Shown: positions 52,512-61,641 of the stretch, piece by piece
How the letters are laid out: the number at the start of each line of letters is the position of its first letter
Position numbering within the stretch: the stretch's first letter is position 1
DNA from: Arcicella sp040387735
Lineage (GTDB): Bacteria > Bacteroidota > Bacteroidia > Cytophagales > Spirosomataceae
NCBI GenBank assembly: GCA_040387735.1
Contig: JAZKDE010000028.1
Span: 1-64,000 of the forward strand
Direction of reading: 5' to 3'
DNA: 64,000 nt
Notes under the pieces: model-generated
Told to the model about the DNA's origin: nothing
Databases searched by the model: none
What the model saw: the letters and a program-made list of their open reading frames with translations, nothing else
Program-made: the position numbers and the translations under genes

Positions 52512-53048
52512 CTACCGAATAGGAATGACAACTTGCGTAGAATCCCACTGTAAAATCATATCCGCTCCATTTGGTTGTTCTGCAAAATCTATTTTAAATT
52601 GTTCGGCCGAACTATCTGCCTGTGACGAAGGAACTGGAACACTTAACACATTCTTTTTATCATCATAAGAAAGTCCCCATTGACCAACTTCCTGATTAAT
52701 AATAACAGTCCAATTATTTTTTTCTGGAATTGTAAACAAGGTATAAGTTCCTGCTTTTAAAGACTTCCCTGCAATTTTCACATCTTTTGAAAACTTAATT
52801 ACCGTGGCTTCATTTGCTCCAGTACGCCACCATTTTCCGTAAGGAACAAGTGCTTTATCTTTCTCTTCCCCAAAAATCAAACGACCTTTTTTAGAAGGTT
52901 GGCAATAATCTACTGTTACTTGTAAACCATTTCCATCAAATTCTGCCGTAGCTGAAGGGCTGAAAGATTTGGTATAGTAGAATCTAATAAACACAAAAAC
53001 AGAGGCTAAAACTGCCAAAATAATGAGTACAATTCGTAAAATTTTCAT
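52512..53048 (-). CDS. DUF2911 family protein
   Basis: 178 residues with an N-terminal membrane anchor (residues 3-22, ILRIVLIILAVLASVFVFIR). The domain shows YCQPSKKGRLIFG, VPYGKWWRTGANEATVIKFS, SLKAGTYTLFTIPEKNNWTV and INQEVGQWGLSY, the DUF2911 pattern found mainly in Bacteroidota. It is predicted to face the periplasm. Biochemical role is unknown. It is the last gene before nuoC on this strand, but the 130-base gap shows no shared signal. Confidence 0.9.
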   Translation of the reverse strand: MKILRIVLIILAVLASVFVFIRFYYTKSFSPSATAEFDGNGLQVTVDYCQPSKKGRLIFGEEKDKALVPYGKWWRTGANEATVIKFSKDVKIAGKSLKAGTYTLFTIPEKNNWTVIINQEVGQWGLSYDDKKNVLSVPVPSSQADSSAEQFKIDFAEQPNGADMILQWDSTQVVIPIR

Positions 53049-53181
53049 TGTCTATGACCCCTTCTCACCCTCAGAAGGATTATTTTGATTAGTTTGTTTG
53101 AATACTTTGGGTTTATTTGTAAAAATACAGAAGTTTATGGTAGCTTCAAAATTAAATCAAGATACTGAAATTGGCTATTCT

Positions 53182-53667
53182 TTAGTACTTTACCTGTATT
53201 CCATGGTAATATTCTTGGGCTTCATAATCCTTCCTAAGCGGATGTCCCTCCCAATCTTCGGGTAAAAGAATTCGACGTAAATCGGGATGATTCGTAAAGT
53301 TTATTCCTACCAAATCAAAGGCTTCTCGCTCATGCCAATTGGCAGTTCGCCAGATATGGCTCACCGTTGGCACTTGCGGTAAAGGTTGATGGGCTTGATT
53401 ACGAGGAAAAACAATTTTCAGCATCAATGAATGCTCATAGGGAATGGAATACAGATTATAAATAACTTCCATGGTCGCTTTTTCCACGCCATTATCCAGT
53501 CCAGTCAGGCAAGAAAGCATATCGAAATAGCATTCTTCATGCGTGTGTAAAAGAGTACATACCTCTGCAATTCGTTCCGTTGGTACGGTGATACATTGGT
53601 AATCAGCTTGGAGAATAATATCTTCACCGAGGGTTTTCGTCAAGATATTAATGAATTTTTCTAACAA
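53182..53667 (-). CDS. nuoC: NADH-quinone oxidoreductase subunit C
   Basis: 161 residues, the usual NuoC (30-kDa subunit) length. The defining C-terminal block is RTANWHEREAFDLVGINFTN followed by HPDLRRILLPEDWEGHPLRK, and the N-terminal half has YFDMLSCLTGLDNGVEK. Part of the peripheral arm that links the electron path to the quinone site. It follows nuoB by 118 bases on the same strand. No nuoD lies downstream, where DUF2911 stands instead. Confidence 0.95.
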   Translation of the reverse strand: MLEKFINILTKTLGEDIILQADYQCITVPTERIAEVCTLLHTHEECYFDMLSCLTGLDNGVEKATMEVIYNLYSIPYEHSLMLKIVFPRNQAHQPLPQVPTVSHIWRTANWHEREAFDLVGINFTNHPDLRRILLPEDWEGHPLRKDYEAQEYYHGIQVKY

Positions 53668-53785
53668 TTTGATTCGCTTTTAAGTAAGAGTAATTGCAAA
53701 AAATAACGTACCATATTTGGCGTTGTACGACCGATAAGGATACTTTTAAATTTACGATTTCCCTAAAATGAGATTCAATATTTTT

Positions 53786-54346
53786 TTATGCAACCGCAAA
53801 CTCAGGCTTTTGATTTCTGGCTTCTTCTTCCTCCATCTCCAATAATGCCATCGGAGCAATTAAACTTTCGTTTCTAATTTTCTCTTGCAATTTCAAAAAA
53901 CCGCCAATTAAGGCTTCTGGACGGGGTGGACAACCTGGAACATAGACATCTACAGGAATAATTCGGTCAACGCCTTTGACTACGTGGTAGCCGTGTTCCC
54001 AGTAAGGACCTCCGCAATTTGAACAACTTCCCATCGAAATAACATAACGTGGTTCGGGCATTTGTTCATAAAGACGACGAATACGGTCTGCCATTTTAAA
54101 AGTAACCGTTCCCGCTACAATCATTACGTCCGACTGCCGAGGCGAAGGTCTTGGGAAAACCCCAAAACGGTCTAAATCATAGCCAGAAGCCATTGTTTGC
54201 ATCATTTCAATAGCACAGCAAGCCAAACCAAAACCCATCGGCCAAAGTGAACTCAACCTTGCCCAATTGATAAGGTCATCTACTTTGGTGATTACTACGC
54301 CACCTTCATTGAACTCTTGGTCTAATAAGCCTTGCATATCTTTCAT
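53786..54346 (-). CDS. nuoB: NADH-quinone oxidoreductase subunit B
   Basis: 186 residues that bind the terminal iron-sulfur cluster N2. Cysteines: LACCAIEMM (43, 44), GSCSNCGGPYW (108) and VPGCPPRPEAL (139). Other blocks: LWPMGFGLACCAIEMMQTMA, FGVFPRPSPRQSDVMIVAGT and SMGSCSNCGG. All ligands are present. It lies first in a two-gene nuoB-nuoC unit; nuoA is not adjacent, since the next upstream gene is a gliding-type surface protein. Confidence 0.96.
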   Translation of the reverse strand: MKDMQGLLDQEFNEGGVVITKVDDLINWARLSSLWPMGFGLACCAIEMMQTMASGYDLDRFGVFPRPSPRQSDVMIVAGTVTFKMADRIRRLYEQMPEPRYVISMGSCSNCGGPYWEHGYHVVKGVDRIIPVDVYVPGCPPRPEALIGGFLKLQEKIRNESLIAPMALLEMEEEEARNQKPEFAVA

Positions 54347-54349
54347 TTC

Positions 54350-54407
54350 ATTAGTGATTTGTGATTGAGTGTATTTATCACCTAATCACAAATCCTCAAT
54401 CACTAAT
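54350..54407. terminator. Inverted repeat between surface-protein gene and nuoB
   Basis: attagtgatt (54350-54359) pairs with aatcactaat (54398-54407) and the inner tgtgatt with aatcaca. It lies in the 69-base gap before nuoB and may end transcription of the T9SS-sorted gene. Confidence 0.55.
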
Positions 54408-54415
54408 ACTTTTTA

Positions 54416-56872
54416 TTATCTAACTATTGTGACGTATCCAGTCAATACAGGGACGTCTGGACTCGGCTTTATGACGTAAAAATAGGAGCCAGCGGGTAGC
54501 CTTTCACCACTCTGGATACCATCAAAAGGACGAGATTGGTAAGCTCCCGAACCAATTGACGTAAATATTTCCCCTCCCCAACGATTAAAAATTTTGACTT
54601 CAATATCAGGATAATCATTAAATTCTCGATTTGTTTCCATAATTACCCAACTGTCATTTATGGTATCACTGTTGGGCGTAAATGCTGTCGGAATTTTCAG
54701 CTTTGAACGCACCGTTATTATAATTTTATCCGTTGCCGAACAACCACTTGGCGATGATACTTTTACCACGTATTCCGTTGTAATATCAGGGTTTGCTAAA
54801 GGTTGCGGAATACTCGGAGAACTTAAACTCGTTGCGGGAGTCCAAGTATATACAAATGGATTACCTGTACTTCCCACACTTTTTAGCCTGATGGTATCAC
54901 CTCTAAAAATTGTAATATCATTCCCCAATTTCACCGAAGGCGTTAAATCTACAACAATTGTTTGTGAAGCATCTTTAGGACATCCCGCATTAGAAGTGTA
55001 GGTATATTTTATCGGAAATGAACCATAACCCGAAGCCGTTGGATCAAACTCATAGCCATTTTTGATACCCGCACCCGTAAAGACTCCGTTTGGTGAAACA
55101 TAATTTGGCAAAACATAATTCCGTAAATCTATTTTAGCTGATTTAGTACTACAAACAGCATTTACTGGAGCGAAGGTAACCACAGGAATAGGGTTGACCG
55201 TAATAATTACAGGCGTTGGGGCAAAGTTGAAACAATAAGTATTTATGGTGCTTTCGGCTCTTAATCCGTAAGTTCCAGAAGTAGTAATATCTATTTCGGG
55301 AGCAGTTAAAATATCAGCACTATTTTTTACCCAAATGTATTTCACATCCGTTTCAAGTGGGTTAGCTCTTAACTTGACACTTTCGCCCTGACAAATGGAT
55401 ATTTTGTTGGTCACATTCACAATTGTCGGATTTGGAGTTGGTGTGATAATTACTTCTTTTTGGGCTTTGTAAGTACACTTTGCTCCTGTTAATTGCGTGA
55501 CTTTTACACTGTATTTTCCTGAAACTGAAACTCCAGTAAATTGTCCAATAATTCCCGTCATCAATACGTTATTATTAAACCATTCTCTCTTAAATCCAGC
55601 CAATACTGCCCCCGAAGAGTTTTGTGTAATGGTCAATACAACTGGTACATCCGCACTACAAATGGTGCTATCCGCAACGCTCAATAGTACATTTTCTCCC
55701 GCTTGAGGGTTTACATCAGTATTAAGTGAAGTTTCTGTACCCACACATCCCGTTGATGTTCGTGTTACGGTATAAGTACCCGCATCAGCATAGAGTACTT
55801 CTAATTGGTATTTTGTCGCTCCAGGAATTACTACGCCATTTTTTTTCCAAACGTAGGTAAATGTAGCATTGTATGGCGTTTCTAAAATTCGATATGAACC
55901 CTCACAAATTACCACACTTGGCAAATGAGCTGGACCTTCGCCACTTAGATAAATATTGGGCTTGGTTGGGGTACAATTTTCAACTACAATTTCAAAATCC
56001 ATGCGGTTCAAGCCAATTTGTGTACCTCCTCTGAATTCTCGACATTCTACTACAACTAAATATTTCCCTACTTGGGTGGGCGTACCCGACAAAACACCCG
56101 CAGCATTCAATGTTACTCCCCCTGTAATTGGATTTACCGCAGAAAAACCTCCATTCCAAACTACGGCTTGATAAGTATTAAAACTGGTATTACGTGGGTC
56201 GGGCGAATGTTGTTTCCCCGCTATAGTAGAATATTGTGGTGCTGAAAATGGGTCAACTAATCTGTAACTTAATGTATTGCCATCCACGTCGTTTGCTCCT
56301 AAATCAAAGGAGAAAGATTGTCCTTTACAAGCAACAAGTCCCTTATTTAATTTGAAAACGGGAGAAGAATTATCGGTAACATTCAAAGGTGGGAATTCCA
56401 AATAAAGTGTCATTCCTTGCGTTGCATTAGCATTAGTTGTTACATTCCTATTACCATCTTGCCACGCAATGTAATAGCCACCCGCATTATTATACAATGA
56501 TTTATCAAGAGTAACATCACTTGAATAAACGATTTTGGTAGTGGAAAGGGTGATAGAAGAAACACACTCTTGATTATCATAAGTAAAATTGTCCACTTTT
56601 GAGTCTTGATTCAATTGTACGTCTTTCATTCTCACATCGGTAGAAGCAGTTGCTCCTTTTGAGAAAATACCAACTCTAATGAAGCTTTGGTAAAGGTCGG
56701 GCGAAGTCGTTTTCGCTCCTTTATCCACGTAAACGATTGCTTTAATATTGTAGGTACTTCCTCCTTTGTAGGTAAATTCAATGGTACCACCAATCAAATT
56801 CTCCGCAGAAGAATTGAAATTAACCCCTAAAAAAACCAAGAAAATAAATAATTGATAAAAATGCTTCTTCAT
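54416..56872 (-). CDS. Type IX-secreted protein with gliding-motility C-terminal domain
   Basis: 818 residues with a signal peptide (KHFYQLFIFLVFLGVNFNSS). Residues 30-300 form a beta-rich domain with cadherin/Ig-like loops; residues 300-720 are Ig/PKD-like repeats with paired cysteines (VVICEGSYRIL, ISICQGESVKLRA, TPATSLSSPSIPQPLANPDI). The last 85 residues match the gliding-motility-associated CTD (T9SS type B sorting): KIPTAFTPNSDTINDSWVI, EVKIFNRWGGEIFTS, LPAGSYFYVIKP and GYVTIVR. It is exported through the type IX system and fixed at the cell surface; adhesion is a guess. Confidence 0.93.
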   Translation of the reverse strand: MKKHFYQLFIFLVFLGVNFNSSAENLIGGTIEFTYKGGSTYNIKAIVYVDKGAKTTSPDLYQSFIRVGIFSKGATASTDVRMKDVQLNQDSKVDNFTYDNQECVSSITLSTTKIVYSSDVTLDKSLYNNAGGYYIAWQDGNRNVTTNANATQGMTLYLEFPPLNVTDNSSPVFKLNKGLVACKGQSFSFDLGANDVDGNTLSYRLVDPFSAPQYSTIAGKQHSPDPRNTSFNTYQAVVWNGGFSAVNPITGGVTLNAAGVLSGTPTQVGKYLVVVECREFRGGTQIGLNRMDFEIVVENCTPTKPNIYLSGEGPAHLPSVVICEGSYRILETPYNATFTYVWKKNGVVIPGATKYQLEVLYADAGTYTVTRTSTGCVGTETSLNTDVNPQAGENVLLSVADSTICSADVPVVLTITQNSSGAVLAGFKREWFNNNVLMTGIIGQFTGVSVSGKYSVKVTQLTGAKCTYKAQKEVIITPTPNPTIVNVTNKISICQGESVKLRANPLETDVKYIWVKNSADILTAPEIDITTSGTYGLRAESTINTYCFNFAPTPVIITVNPIPVVTFAPVNAVCSTKSAKIDLRNYVLPNYVSPNGVFTGAGIKNGYEFDPTASGYGSFPIKYTYTSNAGCPKDASQTIVVDLTPSVKLGNDITIFRGDTIRLKSVGSTGNPFVYTWTPATSLSSPSIPQPLANPDITTEYVVKVSSPSGCSATDKIIITVRSKLKIPTAFTPNSDTINDSWVIMETNREFNDYPDIEVKIFNRWGGEIFTSIGSGAYQSRPFDGIQSGERLPAGSYFYVIKPSPDVPVLTGYVTIVR

Positions 56873-57159
56873 AAAACCAAGTCAGTTGGTGTTGTCTTTT
56901 CTAAACGTAAGGATTAGCGGTTTTTCTATACGAAGTTAAGATTTTTTATTTAATTAAGTTTTGAGCAAGAAAGAATGAGTCTTGATTTAGAAAATATTTT
57001 GCTTAACCTCATTCACAGGTCTCTTGTTAAGTAACTACTTAAAATGATTATCTATTTTGATGATTCAATAACTTTTAATGAAATCTTGACAAATATCAAT
57101 ATTTTTTGTACATTCAAAGTATTATTTCATTGCTCATAGTTTTTATCACACCTCAACGT

Positions 57160-57723
57160 ATGAAACCTCAACTCAAGGATTTTTTTTGTCGATTGGTTGA
57201 TTTTTCTGAGGAAGAATTAGCTCAGGTTAGGCACTTCTTTAGTTTCCGCAAATTGAAGAAAGGAGAATTCTTGTACGTCCCAGGAGAAGTAGCCACCGAA
57301 ATTGGTTTTGTATTGAAAGGAACTTTCAGAGTCTATTACTTAATTGAAGGAAAAGAAAGTACAAGATTTTTGGGTTGTGAAAATATATTTATCAGTTCAG
57401 TTCCGAGTTTTACCACCCAAACACCATCAATTGAGTACGTAGAGGCTTTAGAAAAAGCGGAGTTATTAATACTTTCTTACGAGAATTTGCAGAAAATGTA
57501 CCGATTATCTTGTAAATGGGAAAGATTAGTGAGGCTTTTAGCTGAGTATTCATATAACGAACAACAAGAGCGTATTTACTCATTGATTGCCTTAACGGCT
57601 CAAGAACGGTATGAACAATTGACAAAATCTCGTCCTGACCTAATTCAGCGAATACCTCAATATATTATTGCCAACTATTTGGGAATTTCACCTGAGACAT
57701 TAAGTAGAATTAGGAAGCAATAA
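57160..57723 (+). CDS. Crp/Fnr-family transcriptional regulator
   Basis: From MKPQLKDFFCRLVDFSEEEL the protein has 187 residues, the usual size for short Bacteroidota Crp homologues. Residues 10-115 are a cyclic-nucleotide-type barrel (RKLKKGEFLYVPGEVATEIG, FVLKGTFRVYYLIEGKEST), without the cAMP Arg/Glu motif being clear. The C-terminal helix-turn-helix is RIPQYIIANYLGISPETLSR. A longer frame from 57106 adds hydrophobic residues not found in the family. The candidate small RNA lies right after it. Confidence 0.9.
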   Translation: MKPQLKDFFCRLVDFSEEELAQVRHFFSFRKLKKGEFLYVPGEVATEIGFVLKGTFRVYYLIEGKESTRFLGCENIFISSVPSFTTQTPSIEYVEALEKAELLILSYENLQKMYRLSCKWERLVRLLAEYSYNEQQERIYSLIALTAQERYEQLTKSRPDLIQRIPQYIIANYLGISPETLSRIRKQ

Positions 57724-57797
57724 AATAGGCATTTACTCTTAATTTATTGATAAAAATCAATGTACATCGGAAAAAAAATGCCGACATTTGCAAGATA

Positions 57798-57935
57798 TTT
57801 AACCACTATATTTTTTAACCACTATAATTCTTTTATCATTATTTAAATCATAGATAGCTAACCATTTATTCGTGTTTAAAGCAGAACCGCCACTGCTGTA
57901 CTGTGCAAATGACCGCCAACGTTTGCACTTTTTTT
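57798..57935 (+). ncRNA. Candidate small RNA with twin ACCGCCA-loop hairpins
   Basis: In the 275-bp gap between the crp-like gene and convergent purH lie two hairpins five bases apart. Hairpin 1: agcag/ctgct (57880-57897) with loop aaccgcca. Hairpin 2: gtgcaaa/tttgcac (57903-57928) with loop tgaccgccaacg and a following T7 run, an intrinsic terminator. Both loops show ACCGCCA. Upstream, tttaaccactata occurs twice (57798-57810, 57814-57826). It may be an independent small RNA or a 3'-end product of the crp-like mRNA. Transcription is not shown; no known RNA family is recognised. Confidence 0.4.
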
Positions 57936-57998
57936 ATGCTATTAAATGAGTTATGAGACTAAAATCAACTGATTATCTCATAACTCATCAATTATTTC

Positions 57999-59519
57999 TT
58001 AGTGTTTAAAGTGTCTAACACCCGTCATTACCATTGCCACGCCGTTGGCGTCGCAATAAGCAACTGAATCTTTATCTTTTATTGAACCTCCTGGCTGTGT
58101 TACCGCTGTAATTCCTGCTTTATGGGCAATCTCTACGCAATCTGGGAATGGAAAAAACGCATCCGAAGCCATTACTGCACCGTTCAAGTCAAACCCAAAT
58201 TCTCCTGCTTTTTCAATGGCTTGTTTCAACGCATCAACTCTTGAAGTTTGTCCAACGCCACTCGCCAATAACTGTCCTTCTTTCGCCAAAATAATCGTAT
58301 TCGACTTCGTATGCTTACAGATTTTCAAGGCAAATTCTAAGGCTCTCAATTCTGAATCAGTTGGAGTTTTTTCAGTTACCGTTTTGAAATCTGTAATTTT
58401 CTCAGTTGACAAATCTTTATCTTGCTCCAAAACACCGTTCAATAAAGTCTTGAACATCATTTTTGAAACTTGTACAGGTTTACGTTTCAATAAAATACGA
58501 TTCTTTTTAGATTTCAATACTATTAAAGCTTCTTCAGTAAAATCTGGAGCGATTAATATTTCAAAAAACAAAGAATTCATCTCTTCTGCCGATGCTTTAT
58601 CAACCGTTCCATTAGTTGCCAAAACACCCCCAAATGCTGAAATTGTATCACAAGCGAAAGCATTTTTGTAGGCTTCGTGTACAGTTGGGGCAGTTGCTAC
58701 ACCACAAGCATTGGTGTGTTTGATGATTACGAAAGATGTATCTTCAAACTCATCCAGTAACGTAATACAAGCATCAACGTCTACTAAGTTATTGTAAGAC
58801 AATTCTTTACCGTGTAATTTCTCAAAAAGAGCTTCAATATCTCCGTAAAAAGTAGCTGATTGATGCGGATTCTCGCCGTAACGAAGTCCGTTTTGTGGCA
58901 AAGATTTAAAATCGTAAATATCTGTTTTGTTTCCGTTGAAATAAGCGTGAATGGCAGTGTCATAATGAGATGAAGTACCAAATGCCAACATGGCAAAACG
59001 CTTACGGTCTGAAAGGTCAGTTCCGCAATTTTTTTGTTCTAAAATAGAAAGCACTTCAGCATATTGAGTACGTGAAGAAACAATGAGAACATCATTGAAA
59101 TTCTTGGCCGCTCCACGAATCAATGAAATACCACCGATGTCAATTTTCTCGATAATATCATCTTCCGAAGCTCCACTTGCTACGGTTTCCTCGAAAGGAT
59201 ATAAATCAACGATTACCAAGTCAATTGAAGGAATTTCGTATTGAGCAGCAGTATCAACGTCTCCTTGATTGTCACGACGATACAAAATACCACCGAAAAC
59301 TTTGGGGTGAAGCGTTTTGACTCTTCCGCCAAAAATTGAAGGATAACTCGTAAGGTCTTCTACCGCAGTAACGGGAATGCCCAAATCTTCGATGAAAGTT
59401 TGAGTACCGCCCGTTGAGTAAAGTTTTACTCCGTTCTTGTGAAGGAGTTCAACAATTGGAGCGAGTCCGTCTTTATAATAAACCGAAATGAGAGCAGATT
59501 GAATTTTTTTGGATTCCAT
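57999..59519 (-). CDS. purH: Bifunctional AICAR transformylase/IMP cyclohydrolase
   Basis: A 506-residue enzyme for the last two steps to IMP. The N-terminal cyclohydrolase (MGS-like) domain has SALISVYYKDGLAPIVELLH, LYSTGGTQTFIEDLGIPVTA and TSYPSIFGGRVKTLHPKVFG. The C-terminal transformylase domain has RYGENPHQSATFYG, VIIKHTNACGVATAPTVHEA, DTISAFGGVLA and SDAFFPFPDCVEIAHKAGIT; KHTNACGV includes the catalytic Lys-His. The N-terminal part starts ESKKIQSALIS. A TAATTTTG promoter element lies about 55 bases upstream. Confidence 0.96.
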   Translation of the reverse strand: MESKKIQSALISVYYKDGLAPIVELLHKNGVKLYSTGGTQTFIEDLGIPVTAVEDLTSYPSIFGGRVKTLHPKVFGGILYRRDNQGDVDTAAQYEIPSIDLVIVDLYPFEETVASGASEDDIIEKIDIGGISLIRGAAKNFNDVLIVSSRTQYAEVLSILEQKNCGTDLSDRKRFAMLAFGTSSHYDTAIHAYFNGNKTDIYDFKSLPQNGLRYGENPHQSATFYGDIEALFEKLHGKELSYNNLVDVDACITLLDEFEDTSFVIIKHTNACGVATAPTVHEAYKNAFACDTISAFGGVLATNGTVDKASAEEMNSLFFEILIAPDFTEEALIVLKSKKNRILLKRKPVQVSKMMFKTLLNGVLEQDKDLSTEKITDFKTVTEKTPTDSELRALEFALKICKHTKSNTIILAKEGQLLASGVGQTSRVDALKQAIEKAGEFGFDLNGAVMASDAFFPFPDCVEIAHKAGITAVTQPGGSIKDKDSVAYCDANGVAMVMTGVRHFKH

Positions 59520-59917
59520 TGGGATTTTGTAACACGAACAGCTTTGTCCGTTGTCAGTTTTGAAATAAAGTGCAAAATTAATAGAATTTCATGAGATAAA
59601 TAAGAGAATTTGAATCGAAGGTTAGTTTATGTTTAACCTTATTGATTTTTAATTTTAGTTCAGGTTTAAATAAAATTCATAAAAATAATTCTTTTACAGA
59701 TAAAAAAAAATCATATTGAAACATCCAAACAGTGTAAAACTACGTTAGTTTGCTTGTCGAGTTGATTATTATTTCGTTTTAATTCCGAATTACGGCTGAA
59801 TTTTCGTTGTCTCATAATATGATTAAAAATATTATAGAAGCACATTATCTTTTAAATTATTTTCACTAACACACTTTAACTCTTTTGCATTTGACACACA
59901 TTTAAACTATTAAGTAT
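59520..59917. other. Divergent intergenic region purH/araC
   Basis: A 398-bp AT-rich spacer with the purH -7 element at 59573-59580 and nothing else that I can support as a gene or RNA. Confidence 0.45.
59573..59580 (-). promoter_or_regulatory. -7 promoter element of purH
   Basis: Reads TAATTTTG on the minus strand, an exact TAnnTTTG match. Transcription would begin near 59566, about 47 bases before the ATG. No -33 element is clear. Confidence 0.5.
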
Positions 59918-60763
59918 ATGAATACCCGCCCTTTACAGGTATTCTGTGGTAGTATTAATACCACAGAATCCTCTAATGCTTTTCCTAATTTTAATTATTT
60001 TGAAATTTCTGATGACATTGCTGTTGCTACTTATTCTTACACAGGAGAACACAATAACTTACCGTTAAAGTATCCTGACAATCCAGTAGATAACAGCTTA
60101 ATTATTCAGGTTTTTAAAACAAAATGTCCATTTTCAGCCAATTCTGAAAAAAATGATTTCGTAAATGTTGCCTTTGTTTTGAAGGGAATTAGCTCCCTGT
60201 TAGAAGATGGTCAGCTTACTTCCGAAGATACTTTGGACATGAGATTTAATTCAGAATCAATTACTCAAATTGTATTGCCTGAATTAGTGGCATCTCACCT
60301 CTCACTACTGGAGATAAAAACGACTCAGGAAAAAATAAAACAAGTACACCTCAGAGGATGGGCGTATCAATTGGCTTATGCCATAACTGAAGCCATGAGT
60401 CACCTTTTTACGTCTAATACGATTAATCAATTCAAACAAAGTGATATTCAAAAAATTAGACAGTTAGGATATTCACTGAAAAGTAATCTTCACAAATCGA
60501 GTCCTTCATTAGACGATATGGCAAAAATGGCGGAGATGAGTCCAACCAAATTTAAAACTATTTTTAAAGAGGTTTTAGGTATGAGTCCCCACCAATACAT
60601 TCTAAACTTAAAGCTCAACCATGCTCAATACCTACTAAAACACCAATCCTTGTCAGTATCAGAGGTAGCGTATAAAGTTGGTTTTAATCACCCTTCAGCA
60701 TTAACCCGCTTATTTCAGTCCAAATTAGGCGTTGCTCCAAATATGGTTTTATCGAGAAATTAG
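59918..60763 (+). CDS. AraC-family transcriptional regulator
   Basis: 281 residues. The C-terminal 100 residues are an AraC/XylS DNA-binding domain with two helix-turn-helix units: SLDDMAKMAEMSPTKFKTIF followed by KEVLGMSPHQYILNLKLNHA, then LSVSEVAYKVGFNHPSALTR and LFQSKLGVAPN. The N-terminal 180 residues are soluble, without membrane segments, and match no ligand domain that I recognise. Upstream of a 0.9-kb spacer and a large surface-protein gene on the same strand, which it might control. Confidence 0.9.
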   Translation: MNTRPLQVFCGSINTTESSNAFPNFNYFEISDDIAVATYSYTGEHNNLPLKYPDNPVDNSLIIQVFKTKCPFSANSEKNDFVNVAFVLKGISSLLEDGQLTSEDTLDMRFNSESITQIVLPELVASHLSLLEIKTTQEKIKQVHLRGWAYQLAYAITEAMSHLFTSNTINQFKQSDIQKIRQLGYSLKSNLHKSSPSLDDMAKMAEMSPTKFKTIFKEVLGMSPHQYILNLKLNHAQYLLKHQSLSVSEVAYKVGFNHPSALTRLFQSKLGVAPNMVLSRN

Positions 60764-60795
60764 TAACGGTCTTTCTGTGTATTAGCATTAAGAAA

Positions 60796-60836
60796 CTATC
60801 AATAATTGGTCAGCATTAATAACCAATTATTGATAG
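60796..60836 (+). terminator. Terminator-like hairpin after araC
   Basis: A perfect 15-bp stem ctatcaataattggt/accaattattgatag with an 11-nt loop, 33 bases past the araC stop. T-tract is weak. Confidence 0.65.
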
Positions 60837-60880
60837 CTTCAATAGCCCCACGGTACGACATTCTACTGCTTTTATTTTCG

Positions 60881-61042
60881 TTTCCCTACCAATTTAAATA
60901 TGTCTAATTTGTTAACCCAAGTGCCTTTTTCGTAACAGTACGGAAATTTACCAAAGATTTGTTCCTTATTTTATATTTCCGTGCCAATTACAAATATGTC
61001 TGATTTGTTAAGTAAAAAATCTTTTTCGAAACACAAAAGGAA
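60881..61042 (+). repeat. Direct repeat, two copies of about 65 bp
   Basis: Copy 1 60881-60945 and copy 2 60976-61042, about 95 bases apart. Shared segments include aaatatgtctnatttgttaa and cttttcg with similar spacing, plus tttccntnccaatt at the start of each. Not coding. It may be tandem protein-binding sites or a small duplication. Confidence 0.65.
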
Positions 61043-61641
61043 TGGTATTTGCAACTATTGGCATTGAGTACATAAAAAGATAACCCATAAATTAATAACG
61101 TGTCAAAGAGTTTATTCTTAAAATACAAAGCCTAAGCAATATATTTTAAGATTTCTCCTTGAAAGAATTTCGTACCAATACTACTTCCATTATTAATTCC
61201 AATCTTATAAATACTTGTCCACGCTAATAAGTAGCTGTGGTGCTGTTTTGACACGTATTTGATTGTTTTTTGAAACAATTAACATAGAAAACAATCGCAT
61301 TTATTTTCTATAAATACTGATTAAAACCCAATGTTCATTTTCCTAATTTAACATAAATTTTACTATTCTTCCGGTTTTTTTGGCTTGATTTTGGATATAG
61401 TTTCTTTCAATCATTATAAATATAAAAAACCTTATTACCATATCGTTCAATCAAGTTTGCGTATAGATGACTAAGTAGCTATAAAATATAAAATACTGTT
61501 TCAATAAAATCCCATGTAAAACTTAACAAGACACTTTTACTCAAATGGATGATAATCAATTATTAAAAACCCTTTGATGACCGTAAAATGAATCCTTGTT
61601 AAGCATGAAAAAAATCTTATATGTGTAAATTCTATTTAGAA

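Larger units (their letters stand above)
60764..61641. other. 878-bp non-coding region before the surface-protein gene
   Basis: No protein gene or RNA was found. It contains the araC terminator (60796-60836), a direct repeat (60881-61042), and the separated inverted decamers acgtgtcaaa (61098-61107) and tttgacacgt (61247-61256). No exact TAnnTTTG element was found near the surface-protein start. It is unusually long and AT-rich, so a regulatory role for the surface-protein gene is possible. Confidence 0.6.
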
